From Acidobacteriota bacterium (GTDB taxonomy: Bacteria > Acidobacteriota > Terriglobia > Terriglobales > Acidobacteriaceae): a DNA stretch of 38,873 nucleotides. The notes under the pieces were generated by a model that ran no database searches, was not told the origin of the DNA, and saw nothing but the letters and a program-made list of their open reading frames with translations. The stretch lies in NCBI GenBank assembly GCA_019236695.1, contig JAFAIN010000121.1, forward strand, positions 1-38,873. Reading direction: 5' to 3'. Below are positions 20,424-29,033 of the stretch, in pieces; the first letter of the stretch is position 1; each line of letters opens with the position of its first letter. The position numbers and the translations under genes are program-made.

Positions 20424-22031
20424 ATGGCATTCTTTCTCACTCTGCTCTACGTCGCGCTGAATTTCTTCCGCCCGGAAGAATTGCTCCCTGACGTTGTTCA
20501 GTATCACCCCATGCTGGTTCTGGGCGTTCTGTGCCTGCTGGTGAGCGTTCCCACGCTGCTGGCTTCTGACACCGCGAAGAAGTCGCCGCAAGGCATCCTG
20601 ATGCTGGTGTTTCTGGCCGTGGTTGCGCTTTCCGAAATATTCAGCGGATGGTGGGGCGGCCTCAACGAGGTGTACACCCACGTTGCGCCCAGCGTGATCT
20701 GCGTGTTCCTGATTCTGGCCAATGTGGATACCTTGTTCCGCATCCGCGCCACCATGATCACTCTTCTGGTGTGCTCCGCCGTGCTGGTCGGGCAGGGAAT
20801 CGCCGGCTACTACACCGGCTACGGTTGCGACAGCGTCACCCGCTGGGCTGAGGACCCTGACAACGCACATTGCAAGTACGCGATGCAGCAGTACTCCTTC
20901 ACCACCGACGAGTCCGGAGAGCACCGGGGAGGGTTCATCTGGCGAATCCGAAGCGTGGGCGTGCTGGAAGATCCCAATGATTTTGCCCAGTTCATGCTCG
21001 TTCTCCTGCCTCTGGTGTGGATTGCCTACCGTAAACGTCACGCTTTCCGCAACCTGTTCGTGGTTTTCATCCCCACCGCGTACTTCCTGTACGGCATGTA
21101 CCTCACGCGATCGCGCGGAGGCCTCATCGGGCTTGGCTTCCTGCTGTTGTTTGCCTTCCGCAAGCGCCTGAACACGGTGAACGCCACGCTGCTCTCTGCC
21201 TTCGCCGTCATCGGGCTCGTTGCCCTCAATTTTGCAGGTGGCCGCTCCATGTCCGCGGCTGCCGGCGCCGACCGTGTCGCCGCCTGGCGCGATGCTTTCA
21301 TGACTTTCCGCAGCCATCCCATCCTGGGTGTGGGCTTCAACCGCTACAACGAGTACGCGCCGCTCACCGCGCACAACTCCTTCCTGCTGTGTGCGGCTGA
21401 ACTGGGCCTGGCCGGCCTGCTGGTGTGGATTGCGTTGTGGTATGTGTCGCTGGCCGACGTGAACCGGTTCCTGAAGTGGGCGCCATCCATCGCCACCTCG
21501 GCGCGCAAAAAACTCGCCTCGCCCGCCTACGCCTCTCCGTTTCTAACGCGGCAACCGGCCATGGCCCTGGCCGGAGGCGGCATCGCTACGGATGACGAAC
21601 TCGATGCCCCTGATCGCTTTCCCGGGGAGCGTATGGAACACGATGAAATTGCCGCCGCCACCGAAGATTGGAACGATGACGGCAGCGTCCACAGCCCAAA
21701 CCAGGGCCAAACCGATCGCGAAGGCACTATTGACGGCAACAGCGAAGCTGCGGCCGTTTCAGAGCAGCAGTCCGGCATTATCGCCACCTGCCAGCGCTAC
21801 GCCGGCGCGCTCCAGATGTCGCTGATCGCATTCCTGGTTACCGGCTGGTTCCTGTCGCGCACCTACGTCGTGCTTCTGTACATCCTGCTTGCGCTTGTTG
21901 TGGTGGTCGGCGCGCTCGCCGACCGCGAATCGGGCGGCCACTTGCCGGAACGCAAGCCGTGGGCCCGCAATGTGGTGCTGACCACGATAGCTACTCTCGT
22001 CGTTATTTGGGTCTGGCTGAAAATGTTCTGA
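20424..22031 (+). CDS. O-antigen ligase/polymerase (WaaL/Wzy-like) family membrane protein
   Basis: Multiple TM; 'NDFAQFMLVLLPLVW', 'YLTRSRGGLIGLGFLLLFAF', 'FMTFRSHPILGVGFNRYNEYAPLTAHNSFLLCAAELGLAGLLVWIAL'. Confidence 0.9.
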   Translation: MAFFLTLLYVALNFFRPEELLPDVVQYHPMLVLGVLCLLVSVPTLLASDTAKKSPQGILMLVFLAVVALSEIFSGWWGGLNEVYTHVAPSVICVFLILANVDTLFRIRATMITLLVCSAVLVGQGIAGYYTGYGCDSVTRWAEDPDNAHCKYAMQQYSFTTDESGEHRGGFIWRIRSVGVLEDPNDFAQFMLVLLPLVWIAYRKRHAFRNLFVVFIPTAYFLYGMYLTRSRGGLIGLGFLLLFAFRKRLNTVNATLLSAFAVIGLVALNFAGGRSMSAAAGADRVAAWRDAFMTFRSHPILGVGFNRYNEYAPLTAHNSFLLCAAELGLAGLLVWIALWYVSLADVNRFLKWAPSIATSARKKLASPAYASPFLTRQPAMALAGGGIATDDELDAPDRFPGERMEHDEIAAATEDWNDDGSVHSPNQGQTDREGTIDGNSEAAAVSEQQSGIIATCQRYAGALQMSLIAFLVTGWFLSRTYVVLLYILLALVVVVGALADRESGGHLPERKPWARNVVLTTIATLVVIWVWLKMF

Positions 22032-22050
22032 GCCCGGGGCCTGCGGTTCT

Positions 22051-23145
22051 ATGAAGATTGCGCACGTCATATATACGATGGAACGCGGAGGAGCCGAGCG
22101 CCTGGTCGCTCTGATGTGCCGCATGCAGCGCGAGCGGGGCGATGCCCCCGCCATTCATTGCCTGCATGCTGTGGGCGCCTTCGGCGAAGAACTGGCGGCC
22201 GAGGGTTTTCCCGTCGTTTTGCATGGGCCTGCCGGGCTGCCGCATTACTTCATCAGCCTCTACCGCGAGTTTCGCCGTTACCGGCCTGACGTGGTGCACT
22301 GCCACAATGCCACCCCGACCATTGCCGGCGCTCCGGCTGCGCGGATTGCTGGCGTGCCCTGCGTTGTGGCCACTCGCCACCAGTTGGTTGCGCCGCCCCA
22401 TAACTGGCGCCGGGAGCTTAAGTTCGCCCTCGCTTCTCGCTTCTGCCATTGGAATGTGGCCGTCTGTGAAGCGACGCGCCGCAACCTGCTCAACAGCGGG
22501 CTCGCTCCCGAGCGTTCAACCGTCACGATTTACAACGGCGCAGAAGGTCCGCGCCGCCTGGAAGAACAGCGCGCGGGAAGTTATTCCGCTGCGGGCGGGT
22601 TCACCTTCGTTCATGTGGGCAGGCTCGTGCCTGAAAAAGATCAGCGAACCCTGCTGAAAGCTTTTGCCATGGCGCAGAAAATTCGCCCTGAGCTGCGGTT
22701 GCAGATTGTCGGCGGAGGTGTGCTGCAGCAGGAGCTGCTCTCATTGGCCCGCGAGTTGGGACTCAATGGCAATTTTGAGTTCTGCGGCGAGCAGCGAGAT
22801 GTCGCCCCCTTTCTGCTGAATGCCGATGCCTTTGTCATGTCATCCGTATCCGAGGGCCTGCCGGTTTCCCTCATCGAGGCCATGTCGGCCGGGCTGCCTT
22901 TGATCGTGACCGATGCGGGCGGCATGGGCGAAGTAGTGAAGCTGGCGCGTGCCGGCATCATCGTCCCTCCCGGATCCCAGGAGGCTCTGGCCGCCGCCAT
23001 GGTTGAAGCCGCAGCCAACCCGCGGAAAACCGAGCAACTGGCCGCTTCGTCGCGCGCTGCTTATCTCGCCTACTTCCGGCCTGAAGCCATGCTCGACGGG
23101 TACAACCGGCTTTATGCGTCTGCCTTGCGGGAGGCCCACGCTTGA
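22051..23145 (+). CDS. Glycosyltransferase family 4
   Basis: 'YTMERGGAERLVALMCR', 'FVHVGRLVPEKDQRTLLKAF', 'VMSSVSEGLPVSLIEAMSAGLPLIVTDAGGMGEVV'. Confidence 0.95.
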   Translation: MKIAHVIYTMERGGAERLVALMCRMQRERGDAPAIHCLHAVGAFGEELAAEGFPVVLHGPAGLPHYFISLYREFRRYRPDVVHCHNATPTIAGAPAARIAGVPCVVATRHQLVAPPHNWRRELKFALASRFCHWNVAVCEATRRNLLNSGLAPERSTVTIYNGAEGPRRLEEQRAGSYSAAGGFTFVHVGRLVPEKDQRTLLKAFAMAQKIRPELRLQIVGGGVLQQELLSLARELGLNGNFEFCGEQRDVAPFLLNADAFVMSSVSEGLPVSLIEAMSAGLPLIVTDAGGMGEVVKLARAGIIVPPGSQEALAAAMVEAAANPRKTEQLAASSRAAYLAYFRPEAMLDGYNRLYASALREAHA

Positions 23146-24383
23146 TTGCCGCCCCTGAGCTGCTGGAGCCTCAAGCCCAGCCGGCCGAAATTACCTGCAC
23201 CATCGTTCGCGATGAAGCCGGGCTGGATACGGTCGCCGCGGAATGGGGCGATCTGCTCCGCCGTGCCGCAGCCGCCCGCCCACAGGTGTATCACACGCCC
23301 GCATTTCTGCGTTACGTGTTGCGCAACCGCCCCGAAGCCCAGCCCTACGTGGTGTTGATGTGGCACGGGGGCGAGTTGCTGGGCCTGGCGCCGTTCCTGT
23401 TCGAGGCTACGCGGTTTCGCGTGCGCTTCAGCGTGCGCACTCTGGCCCGCCCCAGCGGCCGCAGGCTCCGCATGGTGGCTGCCGGCCCCTTATTCGCGCC
23501 CGGCGCGCCCGCCGGGCAAATGGCGGCGATCCTGCTCCAACTGCTCTTCCGGCAGCAAACGGATTTCGATTTTGCCTACCTGGAATGGCTTTTCCTCGAC
23601 GATCCGCTGCTGTTTGAGCTCGAGCAGAACAACCGTATCAACCTGTTCGTGCCCCCCGCTCAGCGCCAGCTCTGCCGCCAGGTTATCCTCGAGGGCGATT
23701 ACGAGCAGTACACCGCCAGGTGGCCGAAGAAGATTCGCCAGAACTATCGCCGCCATCGCAAGAAGCTGGAGGAGCACTGCGAAGGCGATGTCCAGATCCG
23801 TACTTATACTTCACCTGCGGATCTGGTGGAGTTCGCGGAGCATCTCGACACCATCTTCAATCGCACATGGCAGGCCCACACCTACGGCCGGCGCAAGCGC
23901 AATACGCAGGGAGAAATCGATTCCCTCGCCGCCATCGCCGAGCAGGGCTGGCTGCGCTCTTATGTGCTCATGTGTAAAGGTGCGCCAGTAGCCTTTCAGC
24001 ACGGCTTCGAGTTCATGGGAGTCTACCAGGGAGAAGAAACCGGCTACGATCGCGATTGGGCGCGCTTCGGCGCCGGCTCGGTGCTGCTCGATTCCGTCGT
24101 AAGAGATCTGTTCAGCACGGGGCGCGTTCACGTGCTCGATTGGGGATTTGGCGACAGCGAGTACAAGCGCGAGTTCGGCAATGCTGAGCGCCCCGCCTGC
24201 CAGGCTTACTTCGCCCTCAACCCCAAGTGGAAGTCCATTCTCAGAGGCCAGGCCGCCGCTGATCGGGTTTACCGGTTCGGCCACAGGATCGTTTCGAAGG
24301 CCGGCATCGCCAAGGCTATCCGCGCCCGGCTCAAGAACAAGAAAGCAGTGCCTGCAACTCAGCCCGCCGCCAACGGAGAGTAA
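23142..24383 (+). CDS. FemAB/GNAT-like N-acyltransferase (Acetyltransf_6 / BioF2-like)
   Basis: 'YHTPAFLRYVLRNRPEAQPYVVLMWHGGELLGLAPF', 'WPKKIRQNYRRHRKKLEE', 'QGEETGYDRDWARFGAGSVLLDSVVRDLFSTGRVHVLDWGFGDSEYKREFG'; TTG start overlapping upstream stop by 4 nt. Confidence 0.85.
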   Translation: MIAAPELLEPQAQPAEITCTIVRDEAGLDTVAAEWGDLLRRAAAARPQVYHTPAFLRYVLRNRPEAQPYVVLMWHGGELLGLAPFLFEATRFRVRFSVRTLARPSGRRLRMVAAGPLFAPGAPAGQMAAILLQLLFRQQTDFDFAYLEWLFLDDPLLFELEQNNRINLFVPPAQRQLCRQVILEGDYEQYTARWPKKIRQNYRRHRKKLEEHCEGDVQIRTYTSPADLVEFAEHLDTIFNRTWQAHTYGRRKRNTQGEIDSLAAIAEQGWLRSYVLMCKGAPVAFQHGFEFMGVYQGEETGYDRDWARFGAGSVLLDSVVRDLFSTGRVHVLDWGFGDSEYKREFGNAERPACQAYFALNPKWKSILRGQAAADRVYRFGHRIVSKAGIAKAIRARLKNKKAVPATQPAANGE

Positions 24384-24453
24384 AAGCCACAGTCAACGGG
24401 CTCGCGGGCGGTTTCCACCGGGTGAATCCCCACGCCTATGGGATACTGGCGCC

Positions 24454-24960
24454 GTGGGCGTCATCTTTCTCTCCGGTCCCGTGGGAGCGGGCAAGACGGC
24501 CGTAGCCCAGGCCCTGCTGCCGCTGCTTTCCGGCCCTGTTTCCTGCATCGAGGGCGATACATTCTGGACATTCATCAGGGATGGAGGAGGCCGCCGGCTG
24601 CAGGAGAACTTTCCGGTGCTGGTACGGTCGATGACTGCGGCGGCAGTCCCGTTCGCGCGCTCGGGCTTTCAAGTCATCATCGATTTTTCAGTGCCGCCCG
24701 CGTACCTTCCCACCGCCCGCAAGATCCTGAAGGAGGTGCCGCTCGATTTTGTCCTGTTGCGGCCGAGCCTTGAGGTTTGTGTGCAGCGAGCCGCTTCGCG
24801 TGCCCAGGGCGCCATCACTGATTACGCGATGTTGAAGGATTTTTACGCCCGCTTTGAAGAAGGCAGTATCCAATCGCTGTGCGATGACCACGCCGCCCCG
24901 GCCCTACTTGCCCGGCAGATTGCCGATGGCCTGGCTCAGGGGCGGTTCCGCGTTCCCTGA
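24454..24960 (+). CDS. Small P-loop kinase / AAA-type ATPase of unknown substrate
   Basis: GTG start; Walker A 'GPVGAGKTAVAQAL'; 168 aa with CPT/zeta-like small-kinase layout; the longer ORF from 24148 overlaps the preceding gene. Confidence 0.65.
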   Translation: MGVIFLSGPVGAGKTAVAQALLPLLSGPVSCIEGDTFWTFIRDGGGRRLQENFPVLVRSMTAAAVPFARSGFQVIIDFSVPPAYLPTARKILKEVPLDFVLLRPSLEVCVQRAASRAQGAITDYAMLKDFYARFEEGSIQSLCDDHAAPALLARQIADGLAQGRFRVP

Positions 24961-24973
24961 GCGTTGTGGCCCT

Positions 24974-26752
24974 TCATCGCGCTGCGCTGTTCCGCCACCG
25001 CGCCAATGCCTCGACGCGTTTGCGGATATGGCTCGCAGCCTCGCGGAAGTGCTCGAGTGATTCGCCGAACGGGTCGCGAATTTCCATCACCGGGCGCTCG
25101 CCGAACAGGCCGAGGAAGGTGGTCTTGTTCAGCGCCTCGGGGAAGTGGCTCCACAGAAAACGGTAGTTGCCGGTGTCCATCACAATGATCAGGTCATTGC
25201 GGTCTAGCATTTCCCGGGTAACGCGCTGTGACCGGTGCCGCGAAAGGTCAACCCCGCATTCCGCGGCCACGGCCAGCATCTCGGGCACACTGCCGCGGCC
25301 TTCCACCCGGTAGCCGCCGGCCGAATCCATACGGCATTCCGGCATCAGTCCGCGCGCCAGCTCCGCGGCCAGCGGGCTGCGGCAAATGTTTCCCCAACAC
25401 ACGAACAGCACGGTTTGCGCTTCGCGGCAGCGCGAGAGCACGCGTGGGTGGTGCACCAGGCGAACATAGGGGCCGCGCAGCGGCAGCCCCAGCCGGATCC
25501 AGGCTTTGCGCGCCATCCGGTCAATCTGGCGCAGAAATCCGGCGCCTCGCCCCAGCCACTCCGCCAGGATCCGCCACAGCACGCGGACGGTCACGCGAAG
25601 ATCACGCCATGAGAAATGATCCCAGCTTTCGCGTCCCCACAAGGGACGCGCCAGTTCGGCCACCGAGCGCAGACGCGGCCGCGTGAGCAGCAGCGGATCG
25701 TCGTGGTAGGCCTTCAGGTTTGCCACCTGCCACTTGACGTCGCGCTCCAGGTTGCGGGTGAAGTGCCCGGCGCGGTATGCCGGTTGCGGAGGCAGCGGCT
25801 GCCCGGTTGCCAGCATCAGCAGCCCGGCGGGGAAATCCACTCCGGCGTCAATGGCCAGCGCCAGCGAACCCCAGAACCGCGGATTGATCTCGACCAGATA
25901 CGCTGCGCCGCTCTCCGTGACCTTGAACTCCACCATCGCAACGCCGTGCCAGCGCAGGCGCCCGAGCAGCCGGCGCGACATATCGAGCAGGTCTTGCGGC
26001 AGCGGGATCGATTTTCGATAGCTGCTGCCGCCGCCGGTCAGCGGATACTCGTGCACGCGCTCATGGGCAAACGCCCAGCGCAATTGGCCGTGCTCCAGCA
26101 GGCATTCGATACCCACCCCGCGGCCGGCAACATACTCCTGCTGCTGAAAATCCAGTTCCGGCTTGGCCTCGAGCGCGGCCGCCCACTGCTCGGCGTTGCG
26201 CGCGATGACAACGCGATGCTCCAGCGTGTGCTCTCCCTGCAGCGTTTTCGAGTGCACCGGCTTCAGGACCACGGGGAACTCCGCGGGCGGGCGGGCGCCC
26301 ATGCGCACCACTACGCTGGCCGGGGTGGGAATCGAAAGCTCGCGCGCCGCCTGCCAGGTCGCCTCTTTGCTCAGAGCCGTTCTCAGGCCCTCGCGGGGGG
26401 CCAGCATGGCCCGCTCGCGCAACTCGGCCGGAGCGTCCGGACCGGCAAAGCACAGCAGAGAAACTTCCGTCGCCGGTATGATCAGGTCATAATCGCGCCA
26501 GCCGATTTGATCGAGCCAGGGTAGAAGGGCCGAGCCTCCGGGCTGGATCAGCTTGCGATGCGCGTAGCGCGAGACAAATGCCAGGGAGCCGGAGTTTGCG
26601 GAAGCTGCATCGACCCGCGCCCCAAACCGGCCCAGGCTCTGTACGCACTCCACGCCGGCGGCGCAGTCCGAGTCCAGCACCAGCACTCGAGCCTGCTTTC
26701 GTGCGGATGGTTCAGACACAACCACCTCGGGCTCTGTCACGGCTGGTGACAA
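24974..26752 (-). CDS. Fusion: ATP-grasp ligase-like domain (N) + low-molecular-weight protein tyrosine phosphatase (C)
   Basis: N half 'FPVVLKPVHSKTLQGEHT...VAMVEFKVTESGAAYLVEINPRFWGSLALAIDAGVDFP' (ATP-grasp); C half 'VLFVCWGNICRSPLAAELARGLM' (CX5R) with C-term 'VMEIRDPFG' (DP motif). Confidence 0.9.
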   Translation of the reverse strand: MSPAVTEPEVVVSEPSARKQARVLVLDSDCAAGVECVQSLGRFGARVDAASANSGSLAFVSRYAHRKLIQPGGSALLPWLDQIGWRDYDLIIPATEVSLLCFAGPDAPAELRERAMLAPREGLRTALSKEATWQAARELSIPTPASVVVRMGARPPAEFPVVLKPVHSKTLQGEHTLEHRVVIARNAEQWAAALEAKPELDFQQQEYVAGRGVGIECLLEHGQLRWAFAHERVHEYPLTGGGSSYRKSIPLPQDLLDMSRRLLGRLRWHGVAMVEFKVTESGAAYLVEINPRFWGSLALAIDAGVDFPAGLLMLATGQPLPPQPAYRAGHFTRNLERDVKWQVANLKAYHDDPLLLTRPRLRSVAELARPLWGRESWDHFSWRDLRVTVRVLWRILAEWLGRGAGFLRQIDRMARKAWIRLGLPLRGPYVRLVHHPRVLSRCREAQTVLFVCWGNICRSPLAAELARGLMPECRMDSAGGYRVEGRGSVPEMLAVAAECGVDLSRHRSQRVTREMLDRNDLIIVMDTGNYRFLWSHFPEALNKTTFLGLFGERPVMEIRDPFGESLEHFREAASHIRKRVEALARWRNSAAR

Positions 26753-26779
26753 AAGTGCTCTCTCCCCTGCGAAAGAAAA

Positions 26780-27802
26780 ATGTTACAGTCGATTCTAATG
26801 TCGAAGCGAGAGTTGCTGGTACGGCTTTCCGCCCTCTCCGGCGTTACTTACGTGCTGGAGAAGTTGGGCCGGCCGTCGGTTCTTGTCCTGACTCATCATC
26901 GCATCGGGGACGCATCCGGCGAGCCATTCGACCGCGCCGTTTTTTCCGCCTCCGCGGAAGAATTCGAAGCGCAGCTGAAGTATGTGAAGCGCCATTTCAA
27001 GGTACTGGCGCTGGAAGAATTGGAAGAAATTCTCGATAGCCCCGCAACCCTCCGCCATCCCGCAGCGCTGATTACCTTCGATGATGGATACATCGATAAC
27101 TACACCACTGCGTTTCCCATCCTGCGTTCGCTGGGCGTTCCCGCCACATTTTTCCTAGTAACCACCTATGTCGGCAGTTCCACCGTGCCGTGGTGGGACG
27201 AAGTGGCATACAGCATCCGCCATAGCAGCAAACCAAAATTGCGGCTGCGCTATCCGGCTGAATACTCGGCCAGCCTGAACGGCAACCGCGAAGCCGTGAT
27301 CCATGCCGTGCTGCGGCATTACAAATTGCCCGGCAATCAGGACCAGAACCGGTTCCTGCAGGAACTCGAAGAAGCAACCGGCGTCAACCGCCCCGCGGCC
27401 GTTCCCCAGCGCTTCCTCTCATGGGATGAGGCACGCGAGATGCGGGCTCATGGCATGAGCATCGGCTCACATACGTATACGCACCCGCTTCTGGCGCAAC
27501 TCCCTGCAGAAAAACAACTCTTTGAGCTTGAGGCTTCCCGGCGTGAGACCGAAGCCAGGCTCGGCGCCGCGGTTACCGCGCTGGCATATCCCGTCGGCAA
27601 GCCCACCGCCTTTACCGCCCAGACCGAGGAATGCGCGCGCCAGGCTGGCTATCGCAGTGCCTTTGCTTTTGATGGCGGCGTCGTAAACCCCGAACGCTTC
27701 GAGCGAATGCGCCTGCCCCGCTTTGCCCCATCCGCAATTGCAGGCCAATGCCGCTTCGAATTGGCCACGGCCGCAGCCCTGCGAAAACAGTTGTTCGGAT
27801 AG
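26780..27802 (+). CDS. Polysaccharide deacetylase family protein (CE4)
   Basis: 'ALITFDDGYIDNYTTAFPILRSLGVPATFFLVTTYVG', 'GMSIGSHTYTHPLLAQLP'; start may be 26798. Confidence 0.93.
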   Translation: MLQSILMSKRELLVRLSALSGVTYVLEKLGRPSVLVLTHHRIGDASGEPFDRAVFSASAEEFEAQLKYVKRHFKVLALEELEEILDSPATLRHPAALITFDDGYIDNYTTAFPILRSLGVPATFFLVTTYVGSSTVPWWDEVAYSIRHSSKPKLRLRYPAEYSASLNGNREAVIHAVLRHYKLPGNQDQNRFLQELEEATGVNRPAAVPQRFLSWDEAREMRAHGMSIGSHTYTHPLLAQLPAEKQLFELEASRRETEARLGAAVTALAYPVGKPTAFTAQTEECARQAGYRSAFAFDGGVVNPERFERMRLPRFAPSAIAGQCRFELATAAALRKQLFG

Positions 27803-27834
27803 TAAGCCAACGAGCTTTAAGACAGTCTTCAGAA

Positions 27835-27866
27835 GCTAGCCAGCCAGCTAGTCAGCCTTATAGCAT
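27835..27866. repeat. Short GCTAGCCA/GCCAGCTA/GTCAGCCT 8-bp-period repeat between convergent genes
   Basis: gctagcca|gccagcta|gtcagcct|tatagcat; similar 'cccagccagccagtcagccc' near 29103-29122. Confidence 0.5.
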
Positions 27867-27934
27867 CAGAACTGAGCAGGCACTTAGCTTCGGGCCCTTG
27901 CCTGTACGTTATGAGCTTAGAGCTTAAGGCTGGT

Positions 27935-28996
27935 TTACGCCGCCAGGGCCGCCGTCATAAACTCTGCCACAAACCTCATAAGATCGCGCGCCACCGCCTC
28001 CGCGTCGTGACGGGCCACGGAGCCCGGACTCAGGTATTCGCCCTGAACAATGTGAATCCCGCCCCGGGCATGGCGCTTCATATCGTTGCTTACCGGTTCC
28101 GCTTCTTGCTGTGCATAGCGTTGCAGCAGTGCAGCCGGAAAAGGCGAGCAGTTGACCAGAGCGGCATCGAAGATCGCGCAGCCGGCGTGGTCCTCCAGCG
28201 CCTGCAGGTGATCGCTGGCCGTCATTCCCAGTGTTTCATTCGCCTGCGTCATCAGGTTGCAGATGAAGACTTTTCGAGCCGGAGAGCTGGCCAGCGCCGC
28301 GGCGATTCCCGGCACCAGCAGGTTGGGCGCGAGGCTGGTGAACAGCGACCCCGGCCCAATCGTGATCATGTCCGCTTCCGCAATGGCGGCCAGTGTTTCC
28401 GGCACCGCCGGCGTATCGCGCGGCAAAAGGAACACGCGCCGGATGCCGCCACGTCCGCGCGTAATGGCCGATTCGCCCACCACAAAAGTGCCGTCGTGCA
28501 GCTCCGCTCCAAGCTGGGCCGGCACCGCTGAAGCCGGAAGGATCCGTCCCCGGGTCCCCAGCAGTTCGGAAGAGAGCCGAACCGCCTCCACAAAATCTTC
28601 GGTCAACGCCGCCAGCACGGTGAGGAACAGGTTCCCAAAGCTGTGCCCCTCCAGCCCCGCGCCCTGCGTGAAGCGGTACTGGAACATGCGCGAGAGCAGC
28701 GCCTCATCTTCCGCCAGTGCCACCAGGCAGTTGCGAATGTCGCCGGGAGCAACTCCGTGGAAATCGCCGCGCAGCCGGCCGCTCGATCCGCCATCGTCCG
28801 TCACCGCTACCACTGCCGTGAGCTGCTCAATCTTCCCGCTCAGGTGAGCCTTCAGCCCGCGCAACAGGTTTGAAAGCCCCGTCCCCCCGCCAAAGCACAC
28901 CACCCGCAGCCCGCGCCCAGTTCTTGATCCGGAACCGGCGCAACTTGCCAATTCGGTAGTCCGGCAGTTTGGCAATGTATGAGGAGGCAATGACAT
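27935..28996 (-). CDS. yvcK: YvcK/CofD-like protein (gluconeogenesis factor family; UDP-GlcNAc-binding YvcK-like)
   Basis: 'RVVCFGGGTGLSNLLRGLK', 'AVVAVTDDGGSSGRLRGDFHGVAPGDIRNCLVALA', 'ITIGPGSLFTSLAPNLLVPGIAAAL'; start uncertain. Confidence 0.92.
   Translation of the reverse strand: MSLPPHTLPNCRTTELASCAGSGSRTGRGLRVVCFGGGTGLSNLLRGLKAHLSGKIEQLTAVVAVTDDGGSSGRLRGDFHGVAPGDIRNCLVALAEDEALLSRMFQYRFTQGAGLEGHSFGNLFLTVLAALTEDFVEAVRLSSELLGTRGRILPASAVPAQLGAELHDGTFVVGESAITRGRGGIRRVFLLPRDTPAVPETLAAIAEADMITIGPGSLFTSLAPNLLVPGIAAALASSPARKVFICNLMTQANETLGMTASDHLQALEDHAGCAIFDAALVNCSPFPAALLQRYAQQEAEPVSNDMKRHARGGIHIVQGEYLSPGSVARHDAEAVARDLMRFVAEFMTAALAA
28949..28980. repeat. Copy of the 8-bp-period CAATTCGG repeat family at the 5' end of the YvcK ORF
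   Basis: caattcgg|tagtccgg|cagtttgg|caatgtat. Confidence 0.6.
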
Positions 28997-29010
28997 TGGA
29001 GCCCGGTATC

Positions 29011-29033
29011 TGGCCCGCTGTCCCAGCGGGCCA
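29011..29033. other. Perfect 9-bp inverted repeat, hairpin-capable
   Basis: tggcccgct gtccc agcgggcca; lies just upstream of YvcK on the minus strand. Confidence 0.6.

Noticed and set aside
19644-21374. 576-aa minus-strand ORF
   Set aside because: Antisense to well-supported flippase and O-antigen ligase genes; low-complexity His/Gln/Arg-rich, no family motifs
24148-24453. N-terminal extension of the P-loop kinase ORF
   Set aside because: Overlaps the acyltransferase gene by over 200 nt; GTG at 24454 directly precedes the Walker A region
6979-27802. Anti-phage defence island
   Set aside because: Gene content is consistently glycan biosynthesis; no nuclease, helicase, TIR, reverse transcriptase or toxin-antitoxin signatures recognised
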